A DNA stretch of 43,680 bases. Source: Paraburkholderia sp. SG-MS1 (GTDB lineage: Bacteria > Pseudomonadota > Gammaproteobacteria > Burkholderiales > Burkholderiaceae). Location: positions 2,444 to 46,123 of the forward strand of contig NZ_NPIH01000209.1 in the NCBI RefSeq assembly GCF_012275575.1, read 5' to 3'. The notes under the pieces were generated by a model that was not told the origin of the DNA, ran no database searches, and saw only the letters and a program-made list of their open reading frames with translations. The translations under genes were made by a program, and so were the position numbers. Positions 1 to 9,517 of the stretch are shown piece after piece. Each line of letters starts with the position of its first letter. The stretch's first letter is position 1.

Positions 1-1
1 G

Positions 2-460
2 GACGGCAACGATCACCGCCTCGACATGGCCCGCAGGATGGGCGCCGACGTCACGCTGAACTTCAGGAATTGCGATGTGGTGGACGAGATCATGAAGCTC
101 ACGGGCGGACGCGGCGTCGATTCGTCGATCGAGGCACTCGGGACGCAGGGCACGTTCGAATCTTCGCTGCGTATTCTCAAACCGGGCGGTACGCTGTCGA
201 GTCTCGGCGTGTACTCATCCGACCTGACGATTCCGCTCGGTGCCTTCGCGGCCGGTCTCGGCGACCACAAGATCAACACCGCGCTTTGCCCTGGCGGCAA
301 AGAGCGCATGAGACGTCTGATGAACGTGGTGGAGTCCGGACGTGTCGAGCTTGGCCCGCTGGTCACCCACCACTACAAGCTGGACGATATCGTCGCCGCG
401 TACGATCTGTTTGCGAATCAGCGGGATGGGGTGCTGAAGGTGGCTATCAAGCCGCATTGA
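2..460 (+). CDS. zinc-type alcohol dehydrogenase, C-terminal part (5' end outside window)
   Basis: The reading frame is open from the first bases and stops at TGA 458-460, so this is the last 152 residues or so of a medium-chain dehydrogenase. The visible part holds the end of the Rossmann NAD(P)-binding domain (VDSSIEALGTQGTFESSL, then LKPGGTLSSLGVY) and the C-terminal return to the catalytic domain (LVTHHYKLDDIVAAYDLF). The layout fits secondary-alcohol or isopropanol-type dehydrogenases. The zinc-ligand and catalytic N-terminal half is not in the window, so the substrate cannot be judged. It is convergent with tssJ and probably unrelated to the secretion locus. Confidence 0.85.
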   Translation, partial: DGNDHRLDMARRMGADVTLNFRNCDVVDEIMKLTGGRGVDSSIEALGTQGTFESSLRILKPGGTLSSLGVYSSDLTIPLGAFAAGLGDHKINTALCPGGKERMRRLMNVVESGRVELGPLVTHHYKLDDIVAAYDLFANQRDGVLKVAIKPH

Positions 461-485
461 GCGAAAGGCGGGCGCGTGCAGGGCT

Positions 486-510
486 GTGGCGCCGCAAGAC
501 AGGGCGCCAC
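486..510. terminator. hairpin between convergent genes
   Basis: Perfect 8-bp arms GTGGCGCC (486-493) and GGCGCCAC (503-510) flank a 9-base loop, 26 bp after the dehydrogenase stop. No clear T-run follows on either strand, so it is at best a bidirectional terminator or stabilising hairpin between the convergent dehydrogenase and tssJ. Confidence 0.45.
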
Positions 511-554
511 GTTATGGTCCGTTGCGCAATTTGCCCTCGAGCGACCCGCTCTGC

Positions 555-1169
555 TCACCCCGCCTGCGTCCCATACTCCTTGACCGCCGCGGGCTTCCGC
601 TGCCGCGGGTTCGGCACGCTTTGCACTGGCGCGTTGCGCCTGATCGTGTCACCCGTCGCGCCGACGAGCGTCAACGTGTTGTCGCTCGCCTCGATCTTCA
701 CCGGATCGGTCCTCTTCCATTGCTTCTTCGGAATGACGAGCTTCCACGTCGCGTCTTTCCCCGCGTCGCGAAAAAACGCGACCACGCCGACATATTCCGC
801 GTCGCCGTTCATCGGCTCGCTGATGCTCGCGCTTGCATCGGGACGCAACACGATATCTTTTGTCGCCAGCAGATCGGCCTTCAGGGTGTCGAGATCGTTC
901 GTCTGCAACTGCCGATAGTCGAGTTGCTGAAACGTCTGTGGCGCCTTCAGTTGATAGATCCGCACCACCGTCGACAATGATTGTCCCGCGCCGTTCGCAT
1001 TCAACGAGGCCCGGCTGACGAGGTCCACGTTCATGGTTTTCACCTGCGTCATGAACGCCCATTTTGCGGCGTTCACCGTGCTGTCCGTCACTGCCTGTCC
1101 CACTCCGCACGCTGTGATGGTCACGAGGGCGCACACCGAGACGCCGGTTCGAAGCTGTCGCATCATCAT
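555..1169 (-). CDS. tssJ: T6SS outer-membrane lipoprotein TssJ
   Basis: TssJ (SciN) is the outer-membrane lipoprotein that anchors the TssJLM trans-envelope complex and contacts the periplasmic end of TssM. The 204-residue product starts with a lipoprotein signal peptide ending in a lipobox ITAC (Cys21). The mature part has the expected transthyretin-like beta-sandwich pattern (VDLVSRASLNANGAGQSLSTVVRIYQL, then DADVLR-like and SEPMNGDAEYVGVVAFFRD segments). Three ATG codons occur in a row (1169, 1166, 1163), and an AGGAAGG Shine-Dalgarno lies upstream, so the exact start is uncertain by two codons. It is the last gene of the leftward arm, 34 bp after tssG. The C-terminal tail (RNAPVQSVPNPRQRK...) is basic and longer than in many TssJ proteins. 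Confidence 0.9.
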   Translation of the reverse strand: MMMRQLRTGVSVCALVTITACGVGQAVTDSTVNAAKWAFMTQVKTMNVDLVSRASLNANGAGQSLSTVVRIYQLKAPQTFQQLDYRQLQTNDLDTLKADLLATKDIVLRPDASASISEPMNGDAEYVGVVAFFRDAGKDATWKLVIPKKQWKRTDPVKIEASDNTLTLVGATGDTIRRNAPVQSVPNPRQRKPAAVKEYGTQAG

Positions 1170-1203
1170 CCTGTTGATCCTTCCTGTTGGTCCTCTTGCG
1201 CGT

Positions 1204-2301
1204 TCATTGATCGCTGTCCTGATGCGCGGGCCAGTGCTTGTGTCGGCGCGCCTCGGGCACCTGACGAGTGTCTCGCTCGCTACCGCCCGCCCAGTCCCCC
1301 AGTTGCACGCGTGTGACCGTGGCCGCAGCGGCGCCTGTGCGTGACGCCGGCAACTGCGTCGTGAAACCCAGACTGACGTGAGCGGAATTCAATTGCTGCG
1401 CCGGCATCAGGTCCGGGCTGACGTGCATGACCAGATGCGCGCGCGCTTCGTAGCCGAGGTAAAAGCGCAGCAACGCCATCAGTTCGCGATGATTGCCGCG
1501 CCCCGGCATCAGCCCGAGCACCGCTTCACGCGTGTGCGGCGTAATCACGACGCGCACCGTGTTCGCCCGATCGTAGAAACCGCGGCCCAACAGGCAGCCT
1601 TCGCCTAGCGCGCCCGGCGTGCAGCCGTCCGCAGTGATCCAGACCGGATGGAACTCCTCGACCGCGACCCATGCGTCCGGCACCGCGTGCTGAAGCACGC
1701 CCGCCAGTCCTTGCGCCGTGCGCGTTTTCTGGCCGGCGAGCCCGAGCATCGACAGCAGCTTGCGCGAGCCGACCGCCCGCGCGACCTCCGGCGCGCCGAA
1801 GCCGAGCCCCGCGAAGCTCAGCAGGTAGCGCGACATCTCGTCGGTCCCGCCGTTGAGGAAACCCGCCGGATAGTAATACTTGCGCCAGATCCGGTAGTAC
1901 TGCGTGACCACGCGGTGATGGAACAAGTCGAGAAAGGCCGCCATCGGCTCCGCGCCGTCGCGGTTCTGCGCGATCTCGTCGACGAAGTACGACGGCATGC
2001 GCGCATCGACGCCGTACAGGCCCAGAAACGTCGTTCGCACCGTCGGCGGCGCCGATGCATTGTCCGGGTCGTATTCGATCGCATCAATCTCGCGGTTGGG
2101 AAACCCGAGCTGCACCCGCGAGCGGAAACGAACCGGCTCCGAGGATGGCGAATCGGTCGTGCCCAGCGGCGGCTTGTCCGGCGCGGCCAGCTCGATCAAC
2201 TCGCAAAAGCGGAAGAAATTCATCCACACGGCATCTTCGAGCAAGGCCGGCAGCAGCGGCCGGTCCGCACACGATGCGAACTCCCTGCCCGGCGCGTTCA
2301 A
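1204..2301 (-). CDS. tssG: T6SS baseplate protein TssG
   Basis: TssG (ImpH/VasB) forms the baseplate wedge with TssF, TssE and TssK. Family features seen are the WMNFFRFCELIEL segment near the N-terminus, the PREIDAIEY-like and TVRTTFLGLYGVDARMPSYFVDEI block, LDLFHHRVVTQYYRIWRKY, and the late LLGRGFYDRANTVRVVITP segment. I place the start at TTG 2301-2299: it overlaps the tssF stop as TTGA and has GAAGGAG seven bases upstream. An in-frame ATG at 2334 would give an 11-residue longer protein running 37 bp into tssF but has no comparable ribosome site. The chosen form has 365 residues, normal for the family. Translational coupling to tssF is likely. Confidence 0.9.
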   Translation of the reverse strand: MNAPGREFASCADRPLLPALLEDAVWMNFFRFCELIELAAPDKPPLGTTDSPSSEPVRFRSRVQLGFPNREIDAIEYDPDNASAPPTVRTTFLGLYGVDARMPSYFVDEIAQNRDGAEPMAAFLDLFHHRVVTQYYRIWRKYYYPAGFLNGGTDEMSRYLLSFAGLGFGAPEVARAVGSRKLLSMLGLAGQKTRTAQGLAGVLQHAVPDAWVAVEEFHPVWITADGCTPGALGEGCLLGRGFYDRANTVRVVITPHTREAVLGLMPGRGNHRELMALLRFYLGYEARAHLVMHVSPDLMPAQQLNSAHVSLGFTTQLPASRTGAAAATVTRVQLGDWAGGSERDTRQVPEARRHKHWPAHQDSDQ

Positions 2302-4121
2302 AACGGTGCTCCTTCGCCCTTCGTATCGGGCCATTCGATGCGGCGGCCGGTCGGCTGCGACACGATGACGAGCTTCGTGAACAGATTTAACGTCGCGTAC
2401 AGCCCAAGGAAGCGGTTCAGCATCCCGCCAAACAATTCGACGTCGCCGTCGCCGGCGAACTGATGGCTGTCGAGCGTCACCTCGATCTCGACGCCGCGCT
2501 GCAAGCCGCCCGTCACGAGCTTCTGCAACAGCCGGTGCTTCACGTCGGTGATCGCCTCGACGCGGCGCCGGTTCAACTCGCCGTCAGTCCAGTCGTATAG
2601 CGCGAGCGAGCCGCGCAAAATCTCCGGGTTCAACAGCGACAGATAGTTCGGCGCAAGGTGCGACAGCACACGCCACTGGAAACGGTCGCCGGTCGGCGGA
2701 TAAACCGGCAGCGTTGGCGCGCTCAGGTTGCGCACCGAGCCGATGTTGGTGAAGCCGCTGCGCATCCTCGTGATACCCGCTTCGCGTAATCCCTTGCTCG
2801 GCAGCATCCCGTTGGTGCCGGTCACGGATAACGACAGCGTTTCCCTCGGCAGTGTTGCCTGCTGCTCCCACGCATGACCGCCGAGCACGACCCACGTGTC
2901 GAACCGGCCCGATGGCCCGCGCCGCACGCGGGTATGGAAATAGCGCTCCGGCATTTCATGCCGCAGCATGCCGCCGCGATGACGAAACGACGCGAACGGC
3001 GCGTACTCGAAACGCCGCCCCGCGCCAGCCTCGAAGCCCTGCACGGTATCGACCGAATACACGTCGACGTGCTCGCCGTACTGCTCGATCGCACGGACGC
3101 GGTATTCGGTGTCGAACTGCGTGGCGACGACCGGGTTCGCTTCCAATTGAAACAGGTTGATGATCGGTGTGCAGAAGAGACGCACGTTGTCGGCGCAGAA
3201 GCGCATATCGTCCGGATAGTTCTTCTCCAGCACGACCTCGATGTCGAAATACGGCGCGTCCTGCGCAATGGCCCGCATGTCCAGACCGAGCACGTCCACA
3301 AACATGAATTTCTCGGGGAACGTGAAGTACTCGAGCAGCAACTGATAGCCGCTGAACGCGTTGTCGGCCTTCGGCCACAGGCGCTCGCCGGCCGCAAAGC
3401 CGGCCGCTTCGATGCGCAGGCCCGGCATTGCTCGCGGCATGCCGGGGCGGCCGGCGGGGTAGCCGGGCACGCGCACGTTGATCGTCACGGGCCTCGCGGT
3501 GAGCGCCGCATAGAGCGCGAGCGCGACGGGCCGCTCGGCGTTCAGGAACAGGCGCAGGCGCGGCACGTCCAGTTGCTCGCGCCGCGCCTGCGGTTGCACT
3601 TCGAGGCGCAAACGCAGCACCGAGCGGCCGTCCTCGCGCGCGTAGGCGTTGGCTTCACTCAGATACAACGGATACAGGTCGACTTCCTGCGTGGTCCGGT
3701 AGATGCACTCGACGCGTTCGTCGCCCGTACCCGAAGACGATCCCACGGGAATCGGATCGGAGATGACCTCCAGTCCCGCGGCGAGCGTCTCGTGCTTCTG
3801 CAACGCGCCGTCGGTCGGACTCAGCTCGAGAATCGATAGCGACGGAATCATGCGCAGATAGTGCGGCCACAACATGCTGACGAGCCCTTCGGTGAGTTCG
3901 GGAAACTCGTCGTCCAGCTTGTGACGTAGGCGTCCCATCAGGAACGCGAAGCCTTCGAACAGGCGCTCGACGTGCGGGTCGCGCTCGCCGATGCGGTCGA
4001 TGTTGAGCATCCGCGCGCGATCCGGAAACGCCCGGGCGAATTCCTTGCCGGCCTCGCGCAGGTAGCGCATTTCCGCTTCGTAGTAGCGGAGAATTTCGTT
4101 GTCCTTGGTGGCGCGGTTCAT
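2298..4121 (-). CDS. tssF: T6SS baseplate protein TssF
   Basis: TssF (ImpG/VasA) is the large wedge subunit of the T6SS baseplate. The 607-residue product carries the hallmark N-terminus (ILRYYEAEMRYLREAGKEFARAFPD split over residues 10-34, then RDPHVERLFEGFAFL and PELTEGLVSMLWPHYLRMIPS) and the family's length. Later conserved blocks include YFTFPEKFMFVDVLGLD and the C-terminal EIEVTLDSHQF...FGGMLNRFLGLYATLNLFTKL. Its start is ATG 4121, 37 bp after the tssA stop. Its stop overlaps the proposed TTG start of tssG, so the two wedge subunits are probably made together. Confidence 0.95.
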   Translation of the reverse strand: MNRATKDNEILRYYEAEMRYLREAGKEFARAFPDRARMLNIDRIGERDPHVERLFEGFAFLMGRLRHKLDDEFPELTEGLVSMLWPHYLRMIPSLSILELSPTDGALQKHETLAAGLEVISDPIPVGSSSGTGDERVECIYRTTQEVDLYPLYLSEANAYAREDGRSVLRLRLEVQPQARREQLDVPRLRLFLNAERPVALALYAALTARPVTINVRVPGYPAGRPGMPRAMPGLRIEAAGFAAGERLWPKADNAFSGYQLLLEYFTFPEKFMFVDVLGLDMRAIAQDAPYFDIEVVLEKNYPDDMRFCADNVRLFCTPIINLFQLEANPVVATQFDTEYRVRAIEQYGEHVDVYSVDTVQGFEAGAGRRFEYAPFASFRHRGGMLRHEMPERYFHTRVRRGPSGRFDTWVVLGGHAWEQQATLPRETLSLSVTGTNGMLPSKGLREAGITRMRSGFTNIGSVRNLSAPTLPVYPPTGDRFQWRVLSHLAPNYLSLLNPEILRGSLALYDWTDGELNRRRVEAITDVKHRLLQKLVTGGLQRGVEIEVTLDSHQFAGDGDVELFGGMLNRFLGLYATLNLFTKLVIVSQPTGRRIEWPDTKGEGAPF

Positions 4122-4158
4122 GAGCGCGGTCTCGCAAATTCGATGTCGTGGTGGGAGC

Positions 4159-5733
4159 TCACGCCAGCGTCACGGCGCGCGCCGGATCGATCGCGGTCAG
4201 CTCGCCGGTCAGCGCGTCGATTCGCGCGCTCAGGGCGGACTTGTCCGCGCCCTTGCGGTTGATGCGGATCTTCAACAGGCGCAGCAGGCGGTGCTTGGTT
4301 TCGAAGGCCAGCGACGGCTCCCAGGCGGCCAGCTGGAAGCGTTGCGCGACCGGATCGAGCGTGGACAGCAGATGCAATGCCGTGTCCGCGCGATCGGCGC
4401 GCTCGGCCACGCGCGCCATCACCAGTTGCCGCACGAAGCGCTCGCGTTCGCCGTCCTGCGCGGGCAGGCACTGCAGCCAGGCGAACGCCGCGTCCAGCCC
4501 TTGCTGGACGGCAAGATCGGTGGCCTGCGCTTCGGTTTCCGCCCAGTCGGTATCGGCCGACGAGACGGCCACTGGCGCCACGGCCTCGCCGCGCTCGACG
4601 TCGCGCACGGTGGCGCAGCGCGCGATCCATTCGAGTGTCGCATCGTCGGCGAAAGGTGAGCCATCGGAGAACGTCAACTGGTCGAGACCTGGCAGACGCT
4701 CCAGCATCAATGCGCAGTCGGCCGCCACCCGATCGCAGATCTGCGCGTACTCGCCGCCCGTCTGCTCCTGCGCGCTAAACGCGTAGTACTGCAGATCCAG
4801 CCAGAAGTGATTCGCGCCTTCGGCAAACGCCGCCTCGACCCGATCGAGCAGCTCCGGCCACTGCTTCTGCAGCAGCAGGCGCTTCAGATGCGAGCGCAAT
4901 TCCGTGCGCGGCGCGATGAGCCGCGTCCTGCCGCTGACTTCGTGCGGCGGCACTTCGGTAAGCGTGTCCCAGCGTACGCAGCGCATCAGGCGGTAGGACG
5001 CCAGATAGCCTTGCGGCTGGTCGCGCAGAAACTGCGCCATCTGCCGGGCGTGATCGAGCAGTTCGAAGGTGGACGAAACCTCGGTCGCCGCCGGCAGTGC
5101 CGCGGACGAAGCTGAACCGAACGGTGGGTCGCTGCTGTCGCTTGGCGCAGATAGCGGCGTTCCCACCCGGCCTTCGAAGCGGCGAAACAACGCGGCCAGC
5201 TCGGGTCGTGCGGCTTCGGGCCATTGCGCAGAGCGTTCGGTGATCAGTGCGAGCGCCGACAGCGTGCGTTCGAGCAGCGTGTCGGAGAGACCTTGCACAC
5301 GATCAAGCCGGTCCGCGAAGGTGCTGCCCGAAAGCCATTCGAGCGCGGTCTTGCGGGCCCCGGCGCGGGCCGGCAACAGCATGTCGCCGAAACGATCGAT
5401 GAGCGCCGACAGCAGTTCGAAGCCGGATGCCACGCCTTCCGCGCCATCGCGACGCATACGTCCATACACGTAATAGACCGCGAGACGCACATCTTTTGCG
5501 CGCTGCTTGAGCAGGCGCTCGGCGGTCTCGACGATCAGCGTGTCGTCGATGTTCGAGAGCTTGGCGACTTCGTCCTTGATCGCGAGGAAGTCGTCGTCGT
5601 AGCCGGGGTCGGCGCCGACGGGCACGCCATCGCCAATGGGACGCAGCCAGTCGTCCCAACGCCCCTGCGTCGAGCGGGCCAGATCGGACGGTGCGCGTGA
5701 GCCGAACAGCGCACTCAGAAGATTCGTAAGCAT
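4159..5733 (-). CDS. tssA: T6SS assembly protein TssA
   Basis: TssA directs tail tube/sheath polymerisation and contacts the membrane complex. The 524-residue product has an ImpA_N-type N-terminal domain (about residues 25-150, including the PIGDGVPVGADPGYDDDFLAIKDEVAKL block). A helical middle region and a C-terminal extension follow, with LDAAFAWLQCL and FETKHRLLRLLKIRI. Long TssA proteins with a C-terminal extension belong to the classes that remain at the sheath tip; which class this one is cannot be told from the sequence alone. The ATG at 5733 lies 37 bp after tssM and has only a weak Shine-Dalgarno, so expression probably depends on readthrough from upstream genes. Confidence 0.92.
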   Translation of the reverse strand: MLTNLLSALFGSRAPSDLARSTQGRWDDWLRPIGDGVPVGADPGYDDDFLAIKDEVAKLSNIDDTLIVETAERLLKQRAKDVRLAVYYVYGRMRRDGAEGVASGFELLSALIDRFGDMLLPARAGARKTALEWLSGSTFADRLDRVQGLSDTLLERTLSALALITERSAQWPEAARPELAALFRRFEGRVGTPLSAPSDSSDPPFGSASSAALPAATEVSSTFELLDHARQMAQFLRDQPQGYLASYRLMRCVRWDTLTEVPPHEVSGRTRLIAPRTELRSHLKRLLLQKQWPELLDRVEAAFAEGANHFWLDLQYYAFSAQEQTGGEYAQICDRVAADCALMLERLPGLDQLTFSDGSPFADDATLEWIARCATVRDVERGEAVAPVAVSSADTDWAETEAQATDLAVQQGLDAAFAWLQCLPAQDGERERFVRQLVMARVAERADRADTALHLLSTLDPVAQRFQLAAWEPSLAFETKHRLLRLLKIRINRKGADKSALSARIDALTGELTAIDPARAVTLA

Positions 5734-5770
5734 GACTACAGGTATCCCGGCGACGCGGTGGGGTCAGGTT

Positions 5771-8700
5771 TCATAGCGGCTCCATTCCGCCGGGCAGTGG
5801 CGTTTCAGCGTGCTTCGCGGCAACGCGCATCGCCTGCGGCAACGGCGGCGGACCGTCGGTCTGCGCGATTTTTTTTGCGCCCGTTGCGGCGACGGGCGCT
5901 TGAGGTCCCATAGCCGAGAAGATTCGCGCAGGCAGCACGAAGTTGCGCAGCGCCAGCATTTCCAGCGGACCCTTGCCGACGTCCGTGCGCATCACGAAAC
6001 TCAACGGATAAGAGCGTTCCTGCGAGGCGGGCGTGAGCGGACCCTGTGTCGTCAGACTGTCGAGACGCTTCGCGCCGAGCGGCGTCATACCGATTTCGTA
6101 CTCGTCTTCGTCATCGGCGATCGCGTCGGCGGCTCCGCTCGCCGCCGACGCCGCCTGCGCGGCTTTCGTTGCGCCAGCCTCCGTGGCGGCCTGCCACGTG
6201 AGCTCGAATGTCGCGCCATCGATAGGCTGCACCCGTGCCCGTTCGAGCATGCGTATGAACCCCCAGCGCCCGCTGAACTCGAAGCTTTTGTTCGTCCCGG
6301 CCTTCTCCGTCTGCCATTGCAAACGCGTGCCCAACCGTTGCGGATCGTTGGATGGCCACGTCAGCGCCTGCCACGTCTCCTGCTGGTTGTAGTAGTGCAG
6401 GCTCTGAGCGTCGAGCGTGAGCACCATGTCGGTCACACCCGCCGTCGGCACCGGCTTGAAGTCGAAGCCGTAGTGCGGCTCGCCCTGCGCGAGCAGGTGC
6501 GCGGCAATGCGCTGCAGCGTATTCAAGGCTGTCAGGAAGGCCGGATCGAACCTCAGCGTCGTATTGCCGGCAGGCGCCGGCACCCATTGGTCGCCCTGCA
6601 GTTCGAGCACACCCGCGAGCTGCGAATCAAGGAAGGCACCGATCAGCCCGCCCTGCGGACGCAGGAAACGCGCGAGTTCGGGCAGCGACGCATCGTTGTC
6701 CGTATTGGCGAACGGATAACGTCCCGCGAACGAACGGTTCCAGGTCGCGAGGACCGTCTGGCGCCAGGCGTCGTTCAGGCTTGCCTGCGCCGGTTGCAGC
6801 ACCGCCTGCGTCGCCTGGGCGACCGGTCGCACGAAGAGGGCATCGCCCATGCCTGCCCACTGCGCGCCGAGACTCGCGGCGATCAGTTGCGCATAGGCGT
6901 AGGTATCGGCCAGCTCCGAACTTTTGCCCTGGAAGAGCGACTGGGCGACCTGTCTTGCCTGGGCGTCGGAGTCGGGGCTGTCGCTGATCTGCTGCAGTTT
7001 CAGCCGCAAGGCCGTCACGCGATCCATGAAGCGCAGCAGGCTCAGGTCGCCGCTCGCGCCGCCCGTCGCCCTACCCTGCGCGACGAGGCGTAGCACCGGC
7101 CCGAACAACGCGCCCAGCGGCCCGGCGGGATCGGGTCTCGCCGTCTCCGGCCCCTCGACCTTGCCGCCGAAGACGCGCTGCGCCTTGTCGACCAGCGTGT
7201 CGGATAGCGACGTCTTCAACGCCCCCGCGCCGCCCTGGTATTCGAGCGTCTTCAACAGCGCGAGCACGGGCGACTGCCGTGCATCGGCCATCAGTTTCAA
7301 CTGCTGGATCGCGGACGGCAGCGTCGGCGATGGCTCCCACTGCAGCGTGTTCATGAAACCCTGCCAGTGATCCGCGTAGTCGGCGAAGTAGCGGCTGGTC
7401 AGCGACGCTTTCATGTCGTCGGCGGACTGTTCCGGTGCTGTGCGTTGTGCATCCGTGGCCAGCACCCAATCGCTTGCCACTTCGTTGCGCTTCGCGGCTT
7501 CGTCGATCGATGCTGCAATGGTGCCCTCCCAAGCCTGGCGGGTGAAAACGCCCGCGACCGACGATGATGTGCGCATCAGTCCACGCGTGTCGGTGCCGGC
7601 TGTCAGCGAGGCGAGTGTCTGGTCCGGGTAGCGGCTGCCTGCCGTTTCGAGCACGCGCTGGTAGATCGTGTCTTCCGAGTTCTTCACGCCGATTATCGCG
7701 AGCAGTGTCTGGCGCGATGCGTTGACCAGTTCCTGGCGCGACTGGATGCGCCAGTCTTCATGCGCTTTCAGGTGCCGCGCGTAGAAGCCGAGCAGCCGCC
7801 CGGACAGGTCGTGCTTCTCGCTGGTGGGCAGGTCTGCGTTCGCGCTCCAGTAGCGTGCGAGTTGCGGGCCGATGAACGCTGCGTCGGCACGGCCTGGCTC
7901 GGCCAGCATCAGGTAGGTCTTGAGCGCCTTGTGGCCGTCTAGCGCGAGGCGGCTGGTCTGGTCGTCGAGCTGTCCGGTTTGCATCTGGCTCAGTTCGACG
8001 AGCGAGGCTTCGAGGTTTCGCTGGATAGGGGTGACGAGGATGGTGCGGCTCGCCCGGGCATAGGGATGCCACAGTGCGGCGAGGACTTCGCGGTCGTGAT
8101 TCAGACCCGAGCGCAGATGCCACGGAGCACCATGCCGTTGCCGGTATTCGAGCGTCTCGATCTGCTGCTGCAATGCGAGCGATATGCGCAACGCCGCAGG
8201 CGCACCCGCTGCCGCTACACGCGCCGCATCGGCGCTTGCGTGCGCGCTCCTGATCAGATGCAGGTTGCCGGCGAACGAGATCGCCATCGTCAGACACCAA
8301 GCGATCGTCCCCCCGATGAGTGTCATGGCCAGCGCCCTTGGCCAGTAAAAGCCCACGTGCTTACCGCGATGGACGCGCAGGCCGCGGCCGATCTCCTGCC
8401 ATACGGGCAGCAACGCGGCCGGCTGCTCGTACGGCACTGCGCCGGGAATGCCGGGTTGAGTGCTGACGTTGGCCGCATCGGTAACGGGAAGCGGTGCTGC
8501 CATCGGCTGGCGCGGCGCAAACACCGGTGCGAACATGAGACCGTCTAGCGGCGCACGCAGCCACTTCGACGCAATAAGCGCCTCCCAGCCCGTCACAATG
8601 TATTTGTGCTGTTTGCCAATATAGGCCGAGACCTGACCGAAATACGTTATGGGCATCGGCTCGCAGCATAGCTGGACACCGATCGTCCCTGTGCGGTATT

Positions 8701-9517
8701 CAAGCGTCGTCAAACGATCGCTGAGTTCGCTGGCAGAGCCCTGCGCTGCGCGCGTCACCGAATCTGACAGAAAGACGCCGACTGCCTGGAATGCCTCGGG
8801 CTGCCGCCCCGTTGTCTGGACTGCGTGCAGGAACGTCACCGGTGCGGCCCAACCCAGGTCTGTGGCGATCTTCGCGAGCGTGCGCGGCAGGTCACCGTCG
8901 GGCTGGTTTCCCTCTCCTGGGCGCATGACCTGCACCAGGCTGTCGACCGGACGCTTGCGTCGCAGTTGCCTGATCTGCTTGCGCCACAGCGCAGCCTCGA
9001 TGCCCTCCGGTGCTGCATGCACAAGAATCCCATCGGCGACCTGCATGATGCCGGCCTGCTTCAGCCCTGGCGCGACTTCGTCGAGCCGTTCGTCGCTGCC
9101 ATTGACCATCAGCCACGGCCTCCGGTAGCGCCAACGCCAACCGTGCCAGGCACGCAGTTCGTCGCACAAATATTGCAATCGCGCATCGCGCACGAGCGCC
9201 GGCGCGACCGTGATGGTTTCAAGGCCGGTGTCCCGGCGGAAAATCCGCCCTGCCATGCTGTACGCGCCTACACCCATGGCACCGAGATGCAGGATCAGGA
9301 TCGCCGCGAGGGCGACCAGAATCCATATCGAAGCGGTCTTTTTTGCGTCTGACGTCGGGACGTTGAACATCCCGCCCTGGAACCAGACCAGCACTAGCGC
9401 AAGCGCGGCCAGCACGATCGCGACCACGACCAAGCCCCAGATAGCAAGCGTCGAGGTTGCGGTAGAGGGCGGTTCCGTTGAGGCGGCCGCGGCCAGGTTA
9501 TTTGTCGGATTCGTCAT
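5771..9517 (-). CDS. tssM: T6SS inner-membrane protein TssM (IcmF), without Walker A
   Basis: TssM is the inner-membrane and periplasmic backbone of the trans-envelope complex with TssJ and TssL. The 1248-residue product has two N-terminal membrane segments (about 24-46 and 63-88), a cytoplasmic domain, a third membrane segment (about 370-395, ALAMTLIGGTIAWCLTMAISF), and a large periplasmic region ending in the conserved TssJ-binding fold (FEFSGRWGFIRMLERARV, then an LSFVMRTD block). Where many TssM proteins have a Walker A loop there is NGSDERLDE (about 139-147), with no GxxxxGKT, so nucleotide binding is unlikely. The ATG at 9517 overlaps the preceding gene by 20 bp and lacks a good Shine-Dalgarno, which suggests coupling. 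Confidence 0.93.
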   Translation of the reverse strand: MTNPTNNLAAAASTEPPSTATSTLAIWGLVVVAIVLAALALVLVWFQGGMFNVPTSDAKKTASIWILVALAAILILHLGAMGVGAYSMAGRIFRRDTGLETITVAPALVRDARLQYLCDELRAWHGWRWRYRRPWLMVNGSDERLDEVAPGLKQAGIMQVADGILVHAAPEGIEAALWRKQIRQLRRKRPVDSLVQVMRPGEGNQPDGDLPRTLAKIATDLGWAAPVTFLHAVQTTGRQPEAFQAVGVFLSDSVTRAAQGSASELSDRLTTLEYRTGTIGVQLCCEPMPITYFGQVSAYIGKQHKYIVTGWEALIASKWLRAPLDGLMFAPVFAPRQPMAAPLPVTDAANVSTQPGIPGAVPYEQPAALLPVWQEIGRGLRVHRGKHVGFYWPRALAMTLIGGTIAWCLTMAISFAGNLHLIRSAHASADAARVAAAGAPAALRISLALQQQIETLEYRQRHGAPWHLRSGLNHDREVLAALWHPYARASRTILVTPIQRNLEASLVELSQMQTGQLDDQTSRLALDGHKALKTYLMLAEPGRADAAFIGPQLARYWSANADLPTSEKHDLSGRLLGFYARHLKAHEDWRIQSRQELVNASRQTLLAIIGVKNSEDTIYQRVLETAGSRYPDQTLASLTAGTDTRGLMRTSSSVAGVFTRQAWEGTIAASIDEAAKRNEVASDWVLATDAQRTAPEQSADDMKASLTSRYFADYADHWQGFMNTLQWEPSPTLPSAIQQLKLMADARQSPVLALLKTLEYQGGAGALKTSLSDTLVDKAQRVFGGKVEGPETARPDPAGPLGALFGPVLRLVAQGRATGGASGDLSLLRFMDRVTALRLKLQQISDSPDSDAQARQVAQSLFQGKSSELADTYAYAQLIAASLGAQWAGMGDALFVRPVAQATQAVLQPAQASLNDAWRQTVLATWNRSFAGRYPFANTDNDASLPELARFLRPQGGLIGAFLDSQLAGVLELQGDQWVPAPAGNTTLRFDPAFLTALNTLQRIAAHLLAQGEPHYGFDFKPVPTAGVTDMVLTLDAQSLHYYNQQETWQALTWPSNDPQRLGTRLQWQTEKAGTNKSFEFSGRWGFIRMLERARVQPIDGATFELTWQAATEAGATKAAQAASAASGAADAIADDEDEYEIGMTPLGAKRLDSLTTQGPLTPASQERSYPLSFVMRTDVGKGPLEMLALRNFVLPARIFSAMGPQAPVAATGAKKIAQTDGPPPLPQAMRVAAKHAETPLPGGMEPL

